From Vallitalea maricola (lineage in GTDB: Bacteria; Bacillota; Clostridia; Lachnospirales; Vallitaleaceae), in NCBI RefSeq assembly GCF_036985595.1, contig NZ_BTPU01000028.1, forward strand, positions 1 through 64,000: a stretch of DNA of 64,000 nucleotides, in the 5' to 3' direction. The position numbers and the translations under genes are program-made. The notes under the pieces were generated by a model. It saw only the letters and a list, made by a program, of their open reading frames with translations, ran no database searches and was not told where the DNA came from. Shown here piece by piece: positions 26,115 to 35,173 of the stretch (position 1 is the first letter of the stretch; each line of letters opens with the position of its first letter).

Positions 26115-28115
26115 ATGAAGAGTATCAAGTCAAAATTGATCTTAATTTTGTGCGTCATAATTGTGATTTCATGTAGTGGGTTAGGGTTAATCTCTTATAA
26201 TTTTAGTAAGCAGGCGTTGGTAGATTCTGTAGAAAATAATCTCATAACTATTGCTGAAAAATCATCACAATTAATAGAAGAAAGAATTAATAAAGAGTTA
26301 GGTAAACTAGAAGTCATTGCTGGCAGAACAAGGATAACAGATCCAGATAATACTACAGAAGATAAGTTAGATGCTTTAAGAGAGGAAATCAAGAGAAATG
26401 GATATCAGCTGATGGATTTAGTAGATACTGATGGGCAGGCTGTTTCTACAGGTAATAAAACATATGATCTAAGCCATAGGGAATATTTTAAAAGAGCAAT
26501 GAATGGACAATCTACCATTTCAGATTTATTAGTTAGTGCTGAGGATGGCTCGCTGATTGTTGTATATGCTACACCTATAAAATCTGATACAGATATAACA
26601 GGAGTTCTAGTAGCAGTAAAAGAAGCAATTTCTTTCAGTGATGTTATAAAAGATGTAACAGTTGGAGAAAGTGGTTATGCATATGTAGTAAATGATCAGG
26701 GTATGATTGTTGCGGATAAAGATGTTAACAGAGTTAATAATGTCAATTTATTGGAAGAAACAGCAAGTGATAAGAAATCTAAAAAATATAAAGAACTACT
26801 AGACAAAATGATTGCAAAAGAACAGGGTAGTGGTTCATATACATATGATGATTCAAAGTATATGATTGGATATTCACCAATTAATAATACTAACTGGTCA
26901 ATTGGAATAACAGCTCCTTTGGGTGAAGTTTTATCAGAATTAGATGGATTAAGAAGTAGTACGTTAATGATATCAGGAGTAATATTAATCATATCATTAT
27001 TCTTCATATATCTAGTGGGAGCATTCATCACTAAGCCTCTTGTTGATCTATCAAAAAATATAGATATCATGGCTCAATTTGACTTAAGAGAAAACAATGA
27101 CAACAAAATTTCTAAGCACAAAAAGAGAAAAGATGAGATTGGATTTATATTCAATTCAATATGTGTTATGCAGAATAATTTTGTTAGCTTGATTAAGAAA
27201 ATAACAGATACGGTAAATAGTATAACAGAGTCATCATCTAGTATGAGTTTGACAACTCAGCAATCAGCGCAAGCTGCTGAGGAAGTTGCTACTACTATAA
27301 GTGAGATTGCCAAGGGAGCTACGGATCAAGCAAAAGATACTGAAAAAGGTTCTGAGACTGTTTATGAATTAGGTGATCTTATACAAAAAGAACATGAATG
27401 TATGGAGGAAGTAAGTACTAATTCAGATAAAGTAATAAAGCTGGCTGATGAAGGACTTATTGAAATTAATGAATTAAAAGAAAAGACTGATCTTAGCAAG
27501 GAAGCATCAATAGAAATCTTTGATGTAATCAAAAAAACCAATGAAAGTTCTAAAAAAATATCAAAGGCAAGTACCATGATAGCATCTATTGCAGAACAGA
27601 CGAATCTGCTAGCACTTAATGCTGCTATAGAGGCTGCTAGAGCAGGTGAAGCAGGTAAAGGATTTGCGGTTGTAGCAGATGAGATTAGAACTCTGGCTGA
27701 ACAATCTACTGAATCTACTAAAGAAATTGATTTGGTAGTGAATGAATTAATTACTAATGCAGGTCAGGCAGTTAAACGAATGGAAGAAGTATATACTATA
27801 GTTAGTCATCAAATAAGTAGTGTTGATGTTACAGAAGGTAAGTACAGGCAGATTGTTGATGCTATAAGTAACACAGATGATAGTATAGAAAGATTAAGTA
27901 GTATAGGTGTAGAATTACAAAAGAAAAAAGAATATATTCTAGATGTTATACAGAATCTATCAGCAATCGCTGAAGAAAATGCAGCTAGTACAGAAGAAGC
28001 AGCAGCTTCAACTGAAGAGCAATCTGCATCCTTACAGCAAATTGCAAGTACTAGTGAAAGTCTCGCAGAATTAGCAGCAGAATTAAATCAAGAAGCTTCT
28101 AAATTCCAGCTATAG
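26115..28115 (+). CDS. Methyl-accepting chemotaxis protein with dCache sensor (first copy)
   Basis: A 666-residue transmembrane chemoreceptor. Segment 7-28 is the first membrane helix, residues about 35-275 form an extracellular double Cache domain (GYQLMDLVDTDGQA and FKRAMNGQSTISDLL are typical), a second membrane helix lies near 280-303, then a HAMP domain and a long cytoplasmic signalling helix hairpin. The highly conserved tip AEQTNLLALNAAIEAARAGE contacts CheA and CheW. Glutamate/glutamine-rich stretches near the ends (AEENAASTEEAAASTEEQSASL) are probable methylation sites. dCache receptors often bind amino acids, but the ligand is unknown. GGGGCTG is a weak ribosome binding site 10 nt before ATG. 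A paralogue follows directly. Confidence 0.95.
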   Translation: MKSIKSKLILILCVIIVISCSGLGLISYNFSKQALVDSVENNLITIAEKSSQLIEERINKELGKLEVIAGRTRITDPDNTTEDKLDALREEIKRNGYQLMDLVDTDGQAVSTGNKTYDLSHREYFKRAMNGQSTISDLLVSAEDGSLIVVYATPIKSDTDITGVLVAVKEAISFSDVIKDVTVGESGYAYVVNDQGMIVADKDVNRVNNVNLLEETASDKKSKKYKELLDKMIAKEQGSGSYTYDDSKYMIGYSPINNTNWSIGITAPLGEVLSELDGLRSSTLMISGVILIISLFFIYLVGAFITKPLVDLSKNIDIMAQFDLRENNDNKISKHKKRKDEIGFIFNSICVMQNNFVSLIKKITDTVNSITESSSSMSLTTQQSAQAAEEVATTISEIAKGATDQAKDTEKGSETVYELGDLIQKEHECMEEVSTNSDKVIKLADEGLIEINELKEKTDLSKEASIEIFDVIKKTNESSKKISKASTMIASIAEQTNLLALNAAIEAARAGEAGKGFAVVADEIRTLAEQSTESTKEIDLVVNELITNAGQAVKRMEEVYTIVSHQISSVDVTEGKYRQIVDAISNTDDSIERLSSIGVELQKKKEYILDVIQNLSAIAEENAASTEEAAASTEEQSASLQQIASTSESLAELAAELNQEASKFQL

Positions 28116-28120
28116 ATATA

Positions 28121-28178
28121 AGGGTTATCTCAATAATACATAAGAAATTTATGTGTATTATGAGATAACCTTATTTTG
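28121..28178 (+). terminator. Terminator after the first chemoreceptor
   Basis: AGGGTTATCTCAATAATAC (28121-28139) pairs with GTATTATGAGATAACCTT (28154-28172 region), followed by ATTTTGTTTTT. Confidence 0.82.
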
Positions 28179-28359
28179 TTTTTATACTATTTTATTGGGC
28201 ATTGTATTAATATTATTAGATATTTCAAATGGTATTCTTTTTATAATTGTATTAAGTAATTTGTGTAATAACAGACTTGCTTTTGTTATGATATCATAAG
28301 TATTTTCTTTAATAAATAAAGAAAAAAACATTACTTACAAATTATTTGAATTGTACAAT

Positions 28360-28388
28360 TTGACATTTTTTGGTGAAAGAGTTAGAAT
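28360..28388 (+). promoter_or_regulatory. Promoter of the second chemoreceptor gene
   Basis: TTGACA (28360-28365), 17-nt spacer, TAGAAT (28383-28388). With the terminator upstream, this makes the second receptor independently transcribed. Confidence 0.75.
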
Positions 28389-28419
28389 TATCACATGATA
28401 AATGGGGGAGGATACAGCA

Positions 28420-30405
28420 GTGAAAAGTATAAAAACGAAGTTGATTTTAGCAATATCAGTCATTGTGTTAATATCATGTGTTGGAGTATCAATAATATCA
28501 TATACATATGGAAGCAGAGTCTTATTAAATAAGACAGAAGATAATCTGGTTGTTATATCAGAAAAGTCATCTCAAGTAATTTCTGAAAGAATTAATATCG
28601 AAAAAGAAGTACTCAAATCTGTTGCATCCAAAGAAAAAATTGTTGAAACTTATGTAACTAAAAGAGAAAAAATGATAGCACTTAATAACGAAATAAGAAA
28701 ATATGGGTATTCTAAGATGTTAATCGCTAATATTGATGGACAAGCTTATTCCAATGACAACAAAGCTTATGATATATCACAAAAAGAATATTTTAAGAAA
28801 GCTTTACAAGGAGAAACTATAATTTCAGATGTTACTATAATTGAAGATTCTCTAGTGGTAACATATGCTACTCCAATTTGGAGAGGTGGAGGAGTATGTG
28901 GTGTTTTAATTGGAGTTAGAGATATTAATACATTTATTGATATGATCTCTGATATAACTATTGGAGAAAGTGGGTTTGCATTCATAGTTAATAAAAATGG
29001 TCAATTGGTAGCAGATAAAAGTATTGAAAGAGTTGTTGATAGTGTCAATCTATTAGAAGAGTCAAAGGGCTTTAGTAAATATAATGAGATTGTCAATAAT
29101 ATGATAGAAGGACAAAGTGGCAGCGGAAAATATAGTTTCAATAATGTTAATAATATTATGGGATATGCTCCAATACTAAATACCAATTGGTCACTAGGGG
29201 TTGTGGCACCAGTAAATGAAGTATTAAGTGAACTAGATAAGATGAAATCAAGCAGTTTTAAAACCATACTTACAACTTTAGTGATAACTTTAATAATAGT
29301 TTATATATTAGGAACAATGATTGCTAGACCTCTAAGAAAATTAGCAAAAGTGTTAAACAAATTATCTAGATATGATTTAAGTAAAAATGATGAGAATATC
29401 AGCAGATATTTTAAAAGAAGAGATGAGATTGGAATCATTTCTAATTCTTTATCAAAGATGCAAGACAATTTTATAGATCTAATCAAAAAAATTACTGACG
29501 CATCAAGAGAAGTAAGAGATTCTTCTCTTTCTATGACAGATATTACTGGACAATGTGCACATGCTGCCAATAGTGTAGCAGTAACTGTGGGAGAAATTGC
29601 AAAAAGTGCTTCAGATCAAGCACATAATACAGAAGTGGGTTCAGATTCAATATATCAGCTGGGTAATTTGATAGAAGATGAGAAAACTGTCATGGAAGAA
29701 CTTAATAATAACTCTGATAAAGTAGGTGAGTTAATAAAATCAGGTTTAATTGAGATAGATGAGTTAATTAATAAAACTGAAGAGAGTGGTAAATCAGCAA
29801 AAGATATTTTTGGAGTTGTTGCAGAAACAAACAAAAGTACACAAAAAATCAGCAAAGCAAGTACTATGATTGCGGCTATTGCAGAACAAACTAATCTATT
29901 AGCTTTAAATGCAGCAATAGAAGCAGCTCGAGCAGGAGACGCAGGAAAAGGATTTGCAGTAGTTGCAGATGAAATAAGAAAACTTGCTGAACAATCTACT
30001 CATTCAACCAAAGAAATTGATAACATAGTTAACGAATTAATTAATAATGCTCAAGAAGCAGTAGTCAAAATAAAAGAGGTTTCTGATATCGTTGAACAGC
30101 AAGTTACAAGTGTTAAAGTAACAGAAAATAAATATAGAGATATTTCTCTTGCTATTAACGATTCAAGTAGAAGTGTTGAGAAACTGAATAAATTGGGCGA
30201 AGAACTCCAAATAAAAAAATCTAATATACTAGATGTTATAGGTAATCTATCTACCATTGCAGAGGAAAATGCAGCTAGTACAGAAGAAGTTGCTGCATCT
30301 ACGCAAGAACAATCTGCATCATTGCAATTGATAGCAACCACTAGTGAAAAATTATCTAATCTAGCAAATGAATTGGATGAAACTACATCCCAATTCAAAT
30401 TATAA
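28420..30405 (+). CDS. Methyl-accepting chemotaxis protein with dCache sensor (second copy)
   Basis: A 661-residue paralogue of the preceding receptor with the same layout: membrane helix 7-28, dCache domain, second membrane helix near 280, HAMP, and signalling hairpin with AEQTNLLALNAAIEAARAGD. GTG 28420 was chosen because GGGGGAGGA at 28405-28412 is 7 nt upstream and the N-terminus MKSIKTKLIL then aligns with MKSIKSKLIL of the first copy; the in-frame ATG at 28402 lies inside or before the ribosome binding site. The cytoplasmic tip is nearly identical to the first copy while the sensor domain differs much more, as expected for duplicated receptors that have taken on different ligands. Confidence 0.95.
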   Translation: MKSIKTKLILAISVIVLISCVGVSIISYTYGSRVLLNKTEDNLVVISEKSSQVISERINIEKEVLKSVASKEKIVETYVTKREKMIALNNEIRKYGYSKMLIANIDGQAYSNDNKAYDISQKEYFKKALQGETIISDVTIIEDSLVVTYATPIWRGGGVCGVLIGVRDINTFIDMISDITIGESGFAFIVNKNGQLVADKSIERVVDSVNLLEESKGFSKYNEIVNNMIEGQSGSGKYSFNNVNNIMGYAPILNTNWSLGVVAPVNEVLSELDKMKSSSFKTILTTLVITLIIVYILGTMIARPLRKLAKVLNKLSRYDLSKNDENISRYFKRRDEIGIISNSLSKMQDNFIDLIKKITDASREVRDSSLSMTDITGQCAHAANSVAVTVGEIAKSASDQAHNTEVGSDSIYQLGNLIEDEKTVMEELNNNSDKVGELIKSGLIEIDELINKTEESGKSAKDIFGVVAETNKSTQKISKASTMIAAIAEQTNLLALNAAIEAARAGDAGKGFAVVADEIRKLAEQSTHSTKEIDNIVNELINNAQEAVVKIKEVSDIVEQQVTSVKVTENKYRDISLAINDSSRSVEKLNKLGEELQIKKSNILDVIGNLSTIAEENAASTEEVAASTQEQSASLQLIATTSEKLSNLANELDETTSQFKL

Positions 30406-30450
30406 TATTGTTGATGTTGAAATTTAATAATAAATGAGGTGGCTAATAAT

Positions 30451-30951
30451 ATGACATATAAAGGATATAAACCGGAAACTCATGAAAGTGCTTATATTGC
30501 TCCAAGTGCTGATGTTATAGGACAAGTTAAGGTGAAAGAAAATGCAAGTATATGGTTTGGTGCTGTGCTTAGAGGAGATATAAATAAGATAACAGTAGGT
30601 AAATGTTCTAATGTACAAGACAATAGTACGGTCCATGTATCAGAGGATGCTGGTACAGAGATAGGTGATTATGTTACTATAGGTCATAATTGTATTATAC
30701 ATGGCTGTAAAATAAATGATTACTCTCTTATAGGTATGGGCAGCATAATATTGGATGGTGCAGTTATAAGTGAATATTCTATAGTTGGAGCAGGAAGCCT
30801 AGTTACAGGTAATAAGATATTTCCACCTGGTGTACTCATATTAGGTTCACCAGCAAAGGTTAGAAGAAAACTTACTGAAGAAGAAATAAACAAATTAAAA
30901 CAATCAGCGAACCATTATGTTGATACTGCAAATGAATATAAAATTCAATAA
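30451..30951 (+). CDS. Gamma-carbonic anhydrase-like hexapeptide protein
   Basis: A 166-residue left-handed beta-helix protein of the YrdA/PaaY type. Hexapeptide repeats (isoleucine/valine at every sixth position) run over residues 15-135, and a C-terminal helix follows. The three zinc-binding histidines His62, His79 and His84 (VHVSED and GHNCIIH) are intact, with the usual spacing. These trimeric enzymes may hydrate CO2, although many family members show no activity. I chose ATG 30451, 8 nt after GAGGTGG, over an in-frame GTG at 30439 that overlaps that site. Single-gene unit between a receptor gene and a terminator. Confidence 0.92.
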   Translation: MTYKGYKPETHESAYIAPSADVIGQVKVKENASIWFGAVLRGDINKITVGKCSNVQDNSTVHVSEDAGTEIGDYVTIGHNCIIHGCKINDYSLIGMGSIILDGAVISEYSIVGAGSLVTGNKIFPPGVLILGSPAKVRRKLTEEEINKLKQSANHYVDTANEYKIQ

Positions 30952-30952
30952 T

Positions 30953-31000
30953 AAGCAAGAGGAACTGTTACAAATCGGCAATAGTTCCTCTTGCTTTATT
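30953..31000 (+). terminator. Terminator after the gamma-carbonic anhydrase gene
   Basis: AAGCAAGAGGAACT (30953-30966) pairs perfectly with AGTTCCTCTTGCTT (30983-30996), followed by TATT. The next 250 bp up to recO has no gene; an extended -10 (TGTTATAAT, 31207-31215) is the only promoter-like signal there. Confidence 0.85.
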
Positions 31001-31253
31001 CATTGATGACTAATATCATTTAATGTATCTTGTTAGAAGAAGGAGCAGATGTTCGTCTTGTAGTTGTAACATATTTGAAAGTATATTATAATATACTCAT
31101 ATTTCATTAAAACTCTTTGATGGCATCAATTTTTCTTGTGTTAAATATTAAGAAGGCATTTTAGTAGAATATATGGCTTGTAGTAATTTACTTGATACAG
31201 ATGGAGTGTTATAATATCATAGAATAAGAGAGATGTATTATAGGAGTAATAAA

Positions 31254-31994
31254 ATGGATGACATAAAGACAAAAGGCATTGTTGTAAGTGAAATGCCTAT
31301 AGGAGAAAATGATAAACGCATAGTTATTATTACAAAAGACAAAGGTAAGATAACAGCTTTTGCTAGAGGTGCTAGAAAAACAAATAGTATGTTTCTTGCT
31401 GGTTCTCAATTATTTTGTTATGGAGAATACATATTATATAAAGGAAAATCCTCATCCTATAATGTTAAACAAATACAAATAATAGAATCTTTTCATGGTA
31501 TACGCAAAGATATAGAATTATTAGCTTATGGGTTATACGTATTAGAGTTTGCGGCATTTATCACCCAAGAAAATGTACCTAATAAATCCCTTATGAAACT
31601 TATGTTAAAAACTTTGCAGATATTAGTTAAGAAAGTCATTGACTATGATTTGATAATGAGAATATTTGAATTGAAAGCCATGAGTTATATAGGTTATACC
31701 CCTAATGTAATAAACTGTGTCAACTGTGGTGAGAAATGTGATAAGTATTCTTTCAGCATTAAGTTAGGAGGAATTATTTGCAAAAACTGCTCAAATGAGC
31801 ACAAATATGTGCTTAGAATAGATAACAGTACTATTTATACCATGAGATATATTCTTGCTACATCCGTTGAAAAATTATTTAGCTTTCAGGTTAATGAAAC
31901 TATCAAATACGAATTGACATTAATAATGAAAAAATATATTGAATATCATCTTAACCACAAATTCAAATCTTTAGATTTTTTATTAAAATTATAG
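31254..31994 (+). CDS. recO: DNA repair protein RecO
   Basis: A 246-residue recombination mediator of the RecFOR pathway. The N-terminal OB fold (residues 1-80: KGIVVSEMPIGENDKRIVIITKDKGKI and FARGARK) binds single-stranded DNA, and a helical part follows with a four-cysteine zinc site (NCVNCGEKC ... IICKNC). AGGAG lies 7 nt before ATG 31254; an in-frame upstream start at 31233 has no site. In related genomes recO follows era and yqzL directly and precedes glyS, so this gene marks where the conserved order resumes. Confidence 0.95.
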   Translation: MDDIKTKGIVVSEMPIGENDKRIVIITKDKGKITAFARGARKTNSMFLAGSQLFCYGEYILYKGKSSSYNVKQIQIIESFHGIRKDIELLAYGLYVLEFAAFITQENVPNKSLMKLMLKTLQILVKKVIDYDLIMRIFELKAMSYIGYTPNVINCVNCGEKCDKYSFSIKLGGIICKNCSNEHKYVLRIDNSTIYTMRYILATSVEKLFSFQVNETIKYELTLIMKKYIEYHLNHKFKSLDFLLKL

Positions 31995-32026
31995 AATGAT
32001 AAAAAATTATTTTAAGGAGAATTATT

Positions 32027-32830
32027 ATGAAAGTATTAAAATATTTTATATGCATATTTAGTATTTTTATCTGTATTTTTTTGTCTGGATGCACTTCTAA
32101 GAAAATAGATTTTATTGCTGGTGAATTCCTTTATGAAATAAATGATGATGATGTAGAAGTTACATTCATTAAGAAAAATGATAAAAATTATGATAAAGAA
32201 AAATATAAAGATTTTGTAGAGAGCAAGTTGAAGGAACATAAAGAGATAGATGTTAAGATTAAGAACATAGAATTGTATGGAGAAAATATAAGAATTACTT
32301 TTGGTTTTGAAGAATTATATGATTTGGATAGAGTTCTTAAAACAAATATTTTTCATGATTCTCTACAAGATTATCTAGATGATAATAATATTAATTATGA
32401 CCAGTTTGAAGATAAGGATGTATTATATAATGTATTAAGTGGTGAAGAAATAACTGAACAACAGTTAGAAGATAATAAAAAATATAGTTTAATCAGACTA
32501 GATTGTAATAATTCTAAAATAAAAGTTGATGGAGATATAATATATGCAAGCAAGCAAGGTGAAATCATAAAGAAAGACACTATTTATTTTAAAAACTATG
32601 GCACTTATTATCTATTATATAAGCCTTCAACTGGAATAAGCAAATGGGTTTTATGGGCGTTGTTGATATTAATAGTTGGTTACGCTATCTACCTAGGTAT
32701 TAAATGGCAATCTAACAAGAAAAGCTCTGTTAACTGTTATTACTGTGGTCAGAAGAATGATTATGATGCAATATATTGTAAAATATGTGGGAATAAGATT
32801 AATCAAGAGATAAAAGATAGCAATAATTAA
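32027..32830 (+). CDS. Lipoprotein with transmembrane helix and C-terminal zinc ribbon
   Basis: A 267-residue protein with an unusual topology. Residues 1-22 are a lipoprotein signal with lipobox FLSGC (Cys22). Residues 25-200 form an acidic extracellular domain of unknown family. A single membrane helix spans about 207-226 (WVLWALLILIVGYAIYLGI), and the last 31 residues form a zinc ribbon with CYYC (237-240) and CKIC (251-254), which would lie in the cytoplasm. AAGGAG lies 7 nt before ATG. Zinc ribbons of this type often couple membrane proteins to partners. Next to recO and another membrane protein. No function is known to me. Confidence 0.75.
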   Translation: MKVLKYFICIFSIFICIFLSGCTSKKIDFIAGEFLYEINDDDVEVTFIKKNDKNYDKEKYKDFVESKLKEHKEIDVKIKNIELYGENIRITFGFEELYDLDRVLKTNIFHDSLQDYLDDNNINYDQFEDKDVLYNVLSGEEITEQQLEDNKKYSLIRLDCNNSKIKVDGDIIYASKQGEIIKKDTIYFKNYGTYYLLYKPSTGISKWVLWALLILIVGYAIYLGIKWQSNKKSSVNCYYCGQKNDYDAIYCKICGNKINQEIKDSNN

Positions 32831-32889
32831 TTGTTAGTGATTTGGTTTTGAGTTTAATGTTCATACAAGCTAAAATGAGGTGGAAGTAA

Positions 32890-33270
32890 ATGAGTTCTAT
32901 TTCTAAGCATTATCGAAAACTACATATTGTACGCTGGATTGCTCGTGTCATAAGCTCGTTATCAATAGCATTTTTTCTCTTTATATTTATTGGAGAGTGT
33001 ATATCTAATTTTGGTCCTTTGACACTAGAAGGAGTAATGATAGCAGGTTTTGCAGTTGTATTGATGGTGGGAGTTTTAATTTCTTGGTGGAAAGAAGGTA
33101 TTGGTGGAATTATTTTAATAATTAGTGGTGTTATATTTGCAATATTTATTTACTTAACAGCAGGAACAAACAGGATTTTAGCATCAACGTTAATCAGTTC
33201 ACCTTTTTGGACATCTGGGGTTCTATTCTTGATAATCAGATATAAAATAGGTGATAACAAAAAAATGTGA
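32890..33270 (+). CDS. Small membrane protein (DUF7670-like)
   Basis: A 126-residue protein with four predicted membrane helices (about 17-37, 48-66, 72-90, 98-116) and a basic N-terminus KHYRKLHIVRWIARVIS. A central SWWKEGIGG loop after the second helix is typical of small uncharacterised membrane proteins that in other Firmicutes are grouped as DUF7670. GAGGTGG lies 8 nt before ATG. No promoter is seen between it and the lipoprotein gene 59 bp upstream, so they may share a transcript. Function unknown. Confidence 0.75.
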   Translation: MSSISKHYRKLHIVRWIARVISSLSIAFFLFIFIGECISNFGPLTLEGVMIAGFAVVLMVGVLISWWKEGIGGIILIISGVIFAIFIYLTAGTNRILASTLISSPFWTSGVLFLIIRYKIGDNKKM

Positions 33271-33333
33271 TTAATATATCTATAAAAAATTTAATGAAAT
33301 TTATCTTTTAGTGTTATTATCTAATAATTAACC

Positions 33334-33362
33334 TTGACATAGAAAGGCTGTTTTGTTATACT
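33334..33362 (+). promoter_or_regulatory. Promoter of the T-box glyS unit
   Basis: TTGACA (33334-33339), 17-nt spacer, TATACT (33357-33362). A transcript from here carries a leader of about 300 nt containing the T-box. Confidence 0.8.
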
Positions 33363-33435
33363 TTTTCTCATATATAGATATTTTATAAAATATATTGTAA
33401 TTAAATATTATTATGTTGAATTATATAATGACTCT

Positions 33436-33631
33436 GTAATGACAAAGAGAAGTAATTAATTAAATAAATTCTTGTAGCGAGTTCAGGGTGGTGTGAGCTG
33501 AATAGAATATAATTAATGAATGGCACTTTTGAACAGATAATTAAGTGGATGTGCTATATTACATCAATTAGGGTGGAACCGCGGAAGATGTTCTTTCGTC
33601 CCTTCTAGGGATAGAAGAATGTCTTTTTTTG
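33436..33631 (+). promoter_or_regulatory. T-box riboswitch controlling glyS
   Basis: The T-box sequence AGGGTGGAACCGCGG is at 33570-33584; its TGGA can pair with the NCCA end of uncharged tRNA. Stem I features (GTAGCGAGTTCAGGG ... GTGAGCTGAA, 33474-33511) precede it. A likely specifier codon GGC at 33522-33524 would read glycine tRNA. The terminator stem AGATGTTC.../...GAATGTCT (33586-33622) with several G-U pairs ends in seven T. Uncharged tRNA-Gly should stabilise the antiterminator and allow glyS transcription. The 5' limit of stem I is approximate. Confidence 0.92.
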
Positions 33632-33673
33632 TGAAAAAATATAAATATAGATATATAGAAAGGATGTTTTAAG

Positions 33674-35062
33674 ATGGAAAAGACTATGGAAAAAGTAGTT
33701 GCCCTTGCAAAGGCTAGAGGTTTTATTTATCCAGGATCAGAAATATATGGAGGATTAGCTAACACATGGGATTATGGTCCTCTTGGAGTTGAACTTAAAA
33801 ACAATGTAAAAAAAGCTTGGTGGCAAAAATTTATTAAAGAAAGTCCTTACAATGTAGGTATTGATTGTGCTATATTAATGAATCCACAAGTATGGGTGGC
33901 TTCTGGTCATGTAGGCGGTTTTAATGATCCATTAATGGATTGTAAAAGCTGTAAAGAAAGATTTAGGGCTGACCAATTAATTGAAAACTACATGAAAGAA
34001 AATAATCTTGAAATTGAAGATGCTGTTGATTCATGGTCCAATGAAAAAATGAAAAATTATATTGAAGAAAATGGTATTGTCTGTCCTTCTTGTGGAGAGA
34101 AAAATTTTACAGATATTAGACAATTCAATTTGATGTTCAAAACTTTCCAAGGTGTAACAGAAGATGCTAAAAATACTGTTTATTTACGTCCAGAAACAGC
34201 ACAAGGTATTTTTGTTAACTTCAAAAATGTACAACGTACGTCAAGAAAGAAAATTCCATTTGGTATTGGTCAAATAGGTAAATCTTTCAGAAATGAAATT
34301 ACACCAGGTAACTTTACATTTAGAACTAGAGAATTTGAACAAATGGAATTAGAATTTTTCTGTGAGCCAGGAACAGACCTTGAATGGTTTGAGTATTGGA
34401 AAAAATATTGTGTCAATTGGATATTATCTCTTGGTATAAAAGAAGAGAATATGAGATTGAGAGACCATAGCCAGGAAGAATTATCTCATTACAGTAATGC
34501 AACATCTGATATAGAATACCTATTCCCATTCGGTTGGGGTGAACTATGGGGTATTGCTGATAGAACAGATTTTGACTTAAGAAAACATCAAGAAACTTCT
34601 GGTGCTGATTTGACATATTTTGATGATATGAAAAAAGAAAAATATATTCCATATTGTATAGAGCCTTCACTAGGTGCAGATAGAGTAACACTTGCATTTT
34701 TATGTGAGGCATATGATGAAGAAGAATTAGAGAATGGTGATGTAAGAAAAGTACTACGTTTCCATCCAATAATAGCTCCAGTACAAATTGCTGTTCTTCC
34801 ATTATCTAAAAAATTATCTGAAGAAGCAGAGAAAATATATGCTATGTTAGGTAAACATTATAATGTTGAATATGACGATAGAGGTAGTATAGGAAAAAGA
34901 TATCGTAGACAAGATGAAATAGGAACTCCTTATTGCTTAACATTTGATTTTGATTCTTTGGAAGATGGAGCTGTAACTATTAGAAATAGAGATTCAATGG
35001 AACAAGAAAGAGTTAAAATTGATGACTTGCTAAATTATTTAGGACAAAGAATAACATTTTAG
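33674..35062 (+). CDS. glyS: Glycine--tRNA ligase (dimeric type)
   Basis: A 462-residue class II aminoacyl-tRNA synthetase that joins glycine to tRNA-Gly in the cytoplasm. It is the alpha2 type (eukaryote/archaea-like, also common in clostridia), not the two-subunit bacterial glyQ/glyS type. Conserved parts are the N-terminal ARGFIYPGSEIYGGLANTWDYGPLG, motif 2 region FRNEITPGNFTFRTREFEQMELEFF, motif 3 EPSLGADRVTLAF, and a C-terminal anticodon-binding domain starting near residue 360. AAAGGATG precedes ATG. Expression is governed by the T-box leader. Confidence 0.97.
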   Translation: MEKTMEKVVALAKARGFIYPGSEIYGGLANTWDYGPLGVELKNNVKKAWWQKFIKESPYNVGIDCAILMNPQVWVASGHVGGFNDPLMDCKSCKERFRADQLIENYMKENNLEIEDAVDSWSNEKMKNYIEENGIVCPSCGEKNFTDIRQFNLMFKTFQGVTEDAKNTVYLRPETAQGIFVNFKNVQRTSRKKIPFGIGQIGKSFRNEITPGNFTFRTREFEQMELEFFCEPGTDLEWFEYWKKYCVNWILSLGIKEENMRLRDHSQEELSHYSNATSDIEYLFPFGWGELWGIADRTDFDLRKHQETSGADLTYFDDMKKEKYIPYCIEPSLGADRVTLAFLCEAYDEEELENGDVRKVLRFHPIIAPVQIAVLPLSKKLSEEAEKIYAMLGKHYNVEYDDRGSIGKRYRRQDEIGTPYCLTFDFDSLEDGAVTIRNRDSMEQERVKIDDLLNYLGQRITF

Positions 35063-35173
35063 CATAAAATTACACAAAAAAAAATATTAAACAGTTACTT
35101 TATTAGTGAATTGGTTAAAATCTATATATTAGTAGAAAAAAACAAAAAAAAATCTACTTATTTTAAGTTTTTG

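Noticed and set aside
34413..34802. 129-residue open frame opposite glyS
   Set aside because: Antisense shadow of a highly conserved gene; no ribosome binding site.
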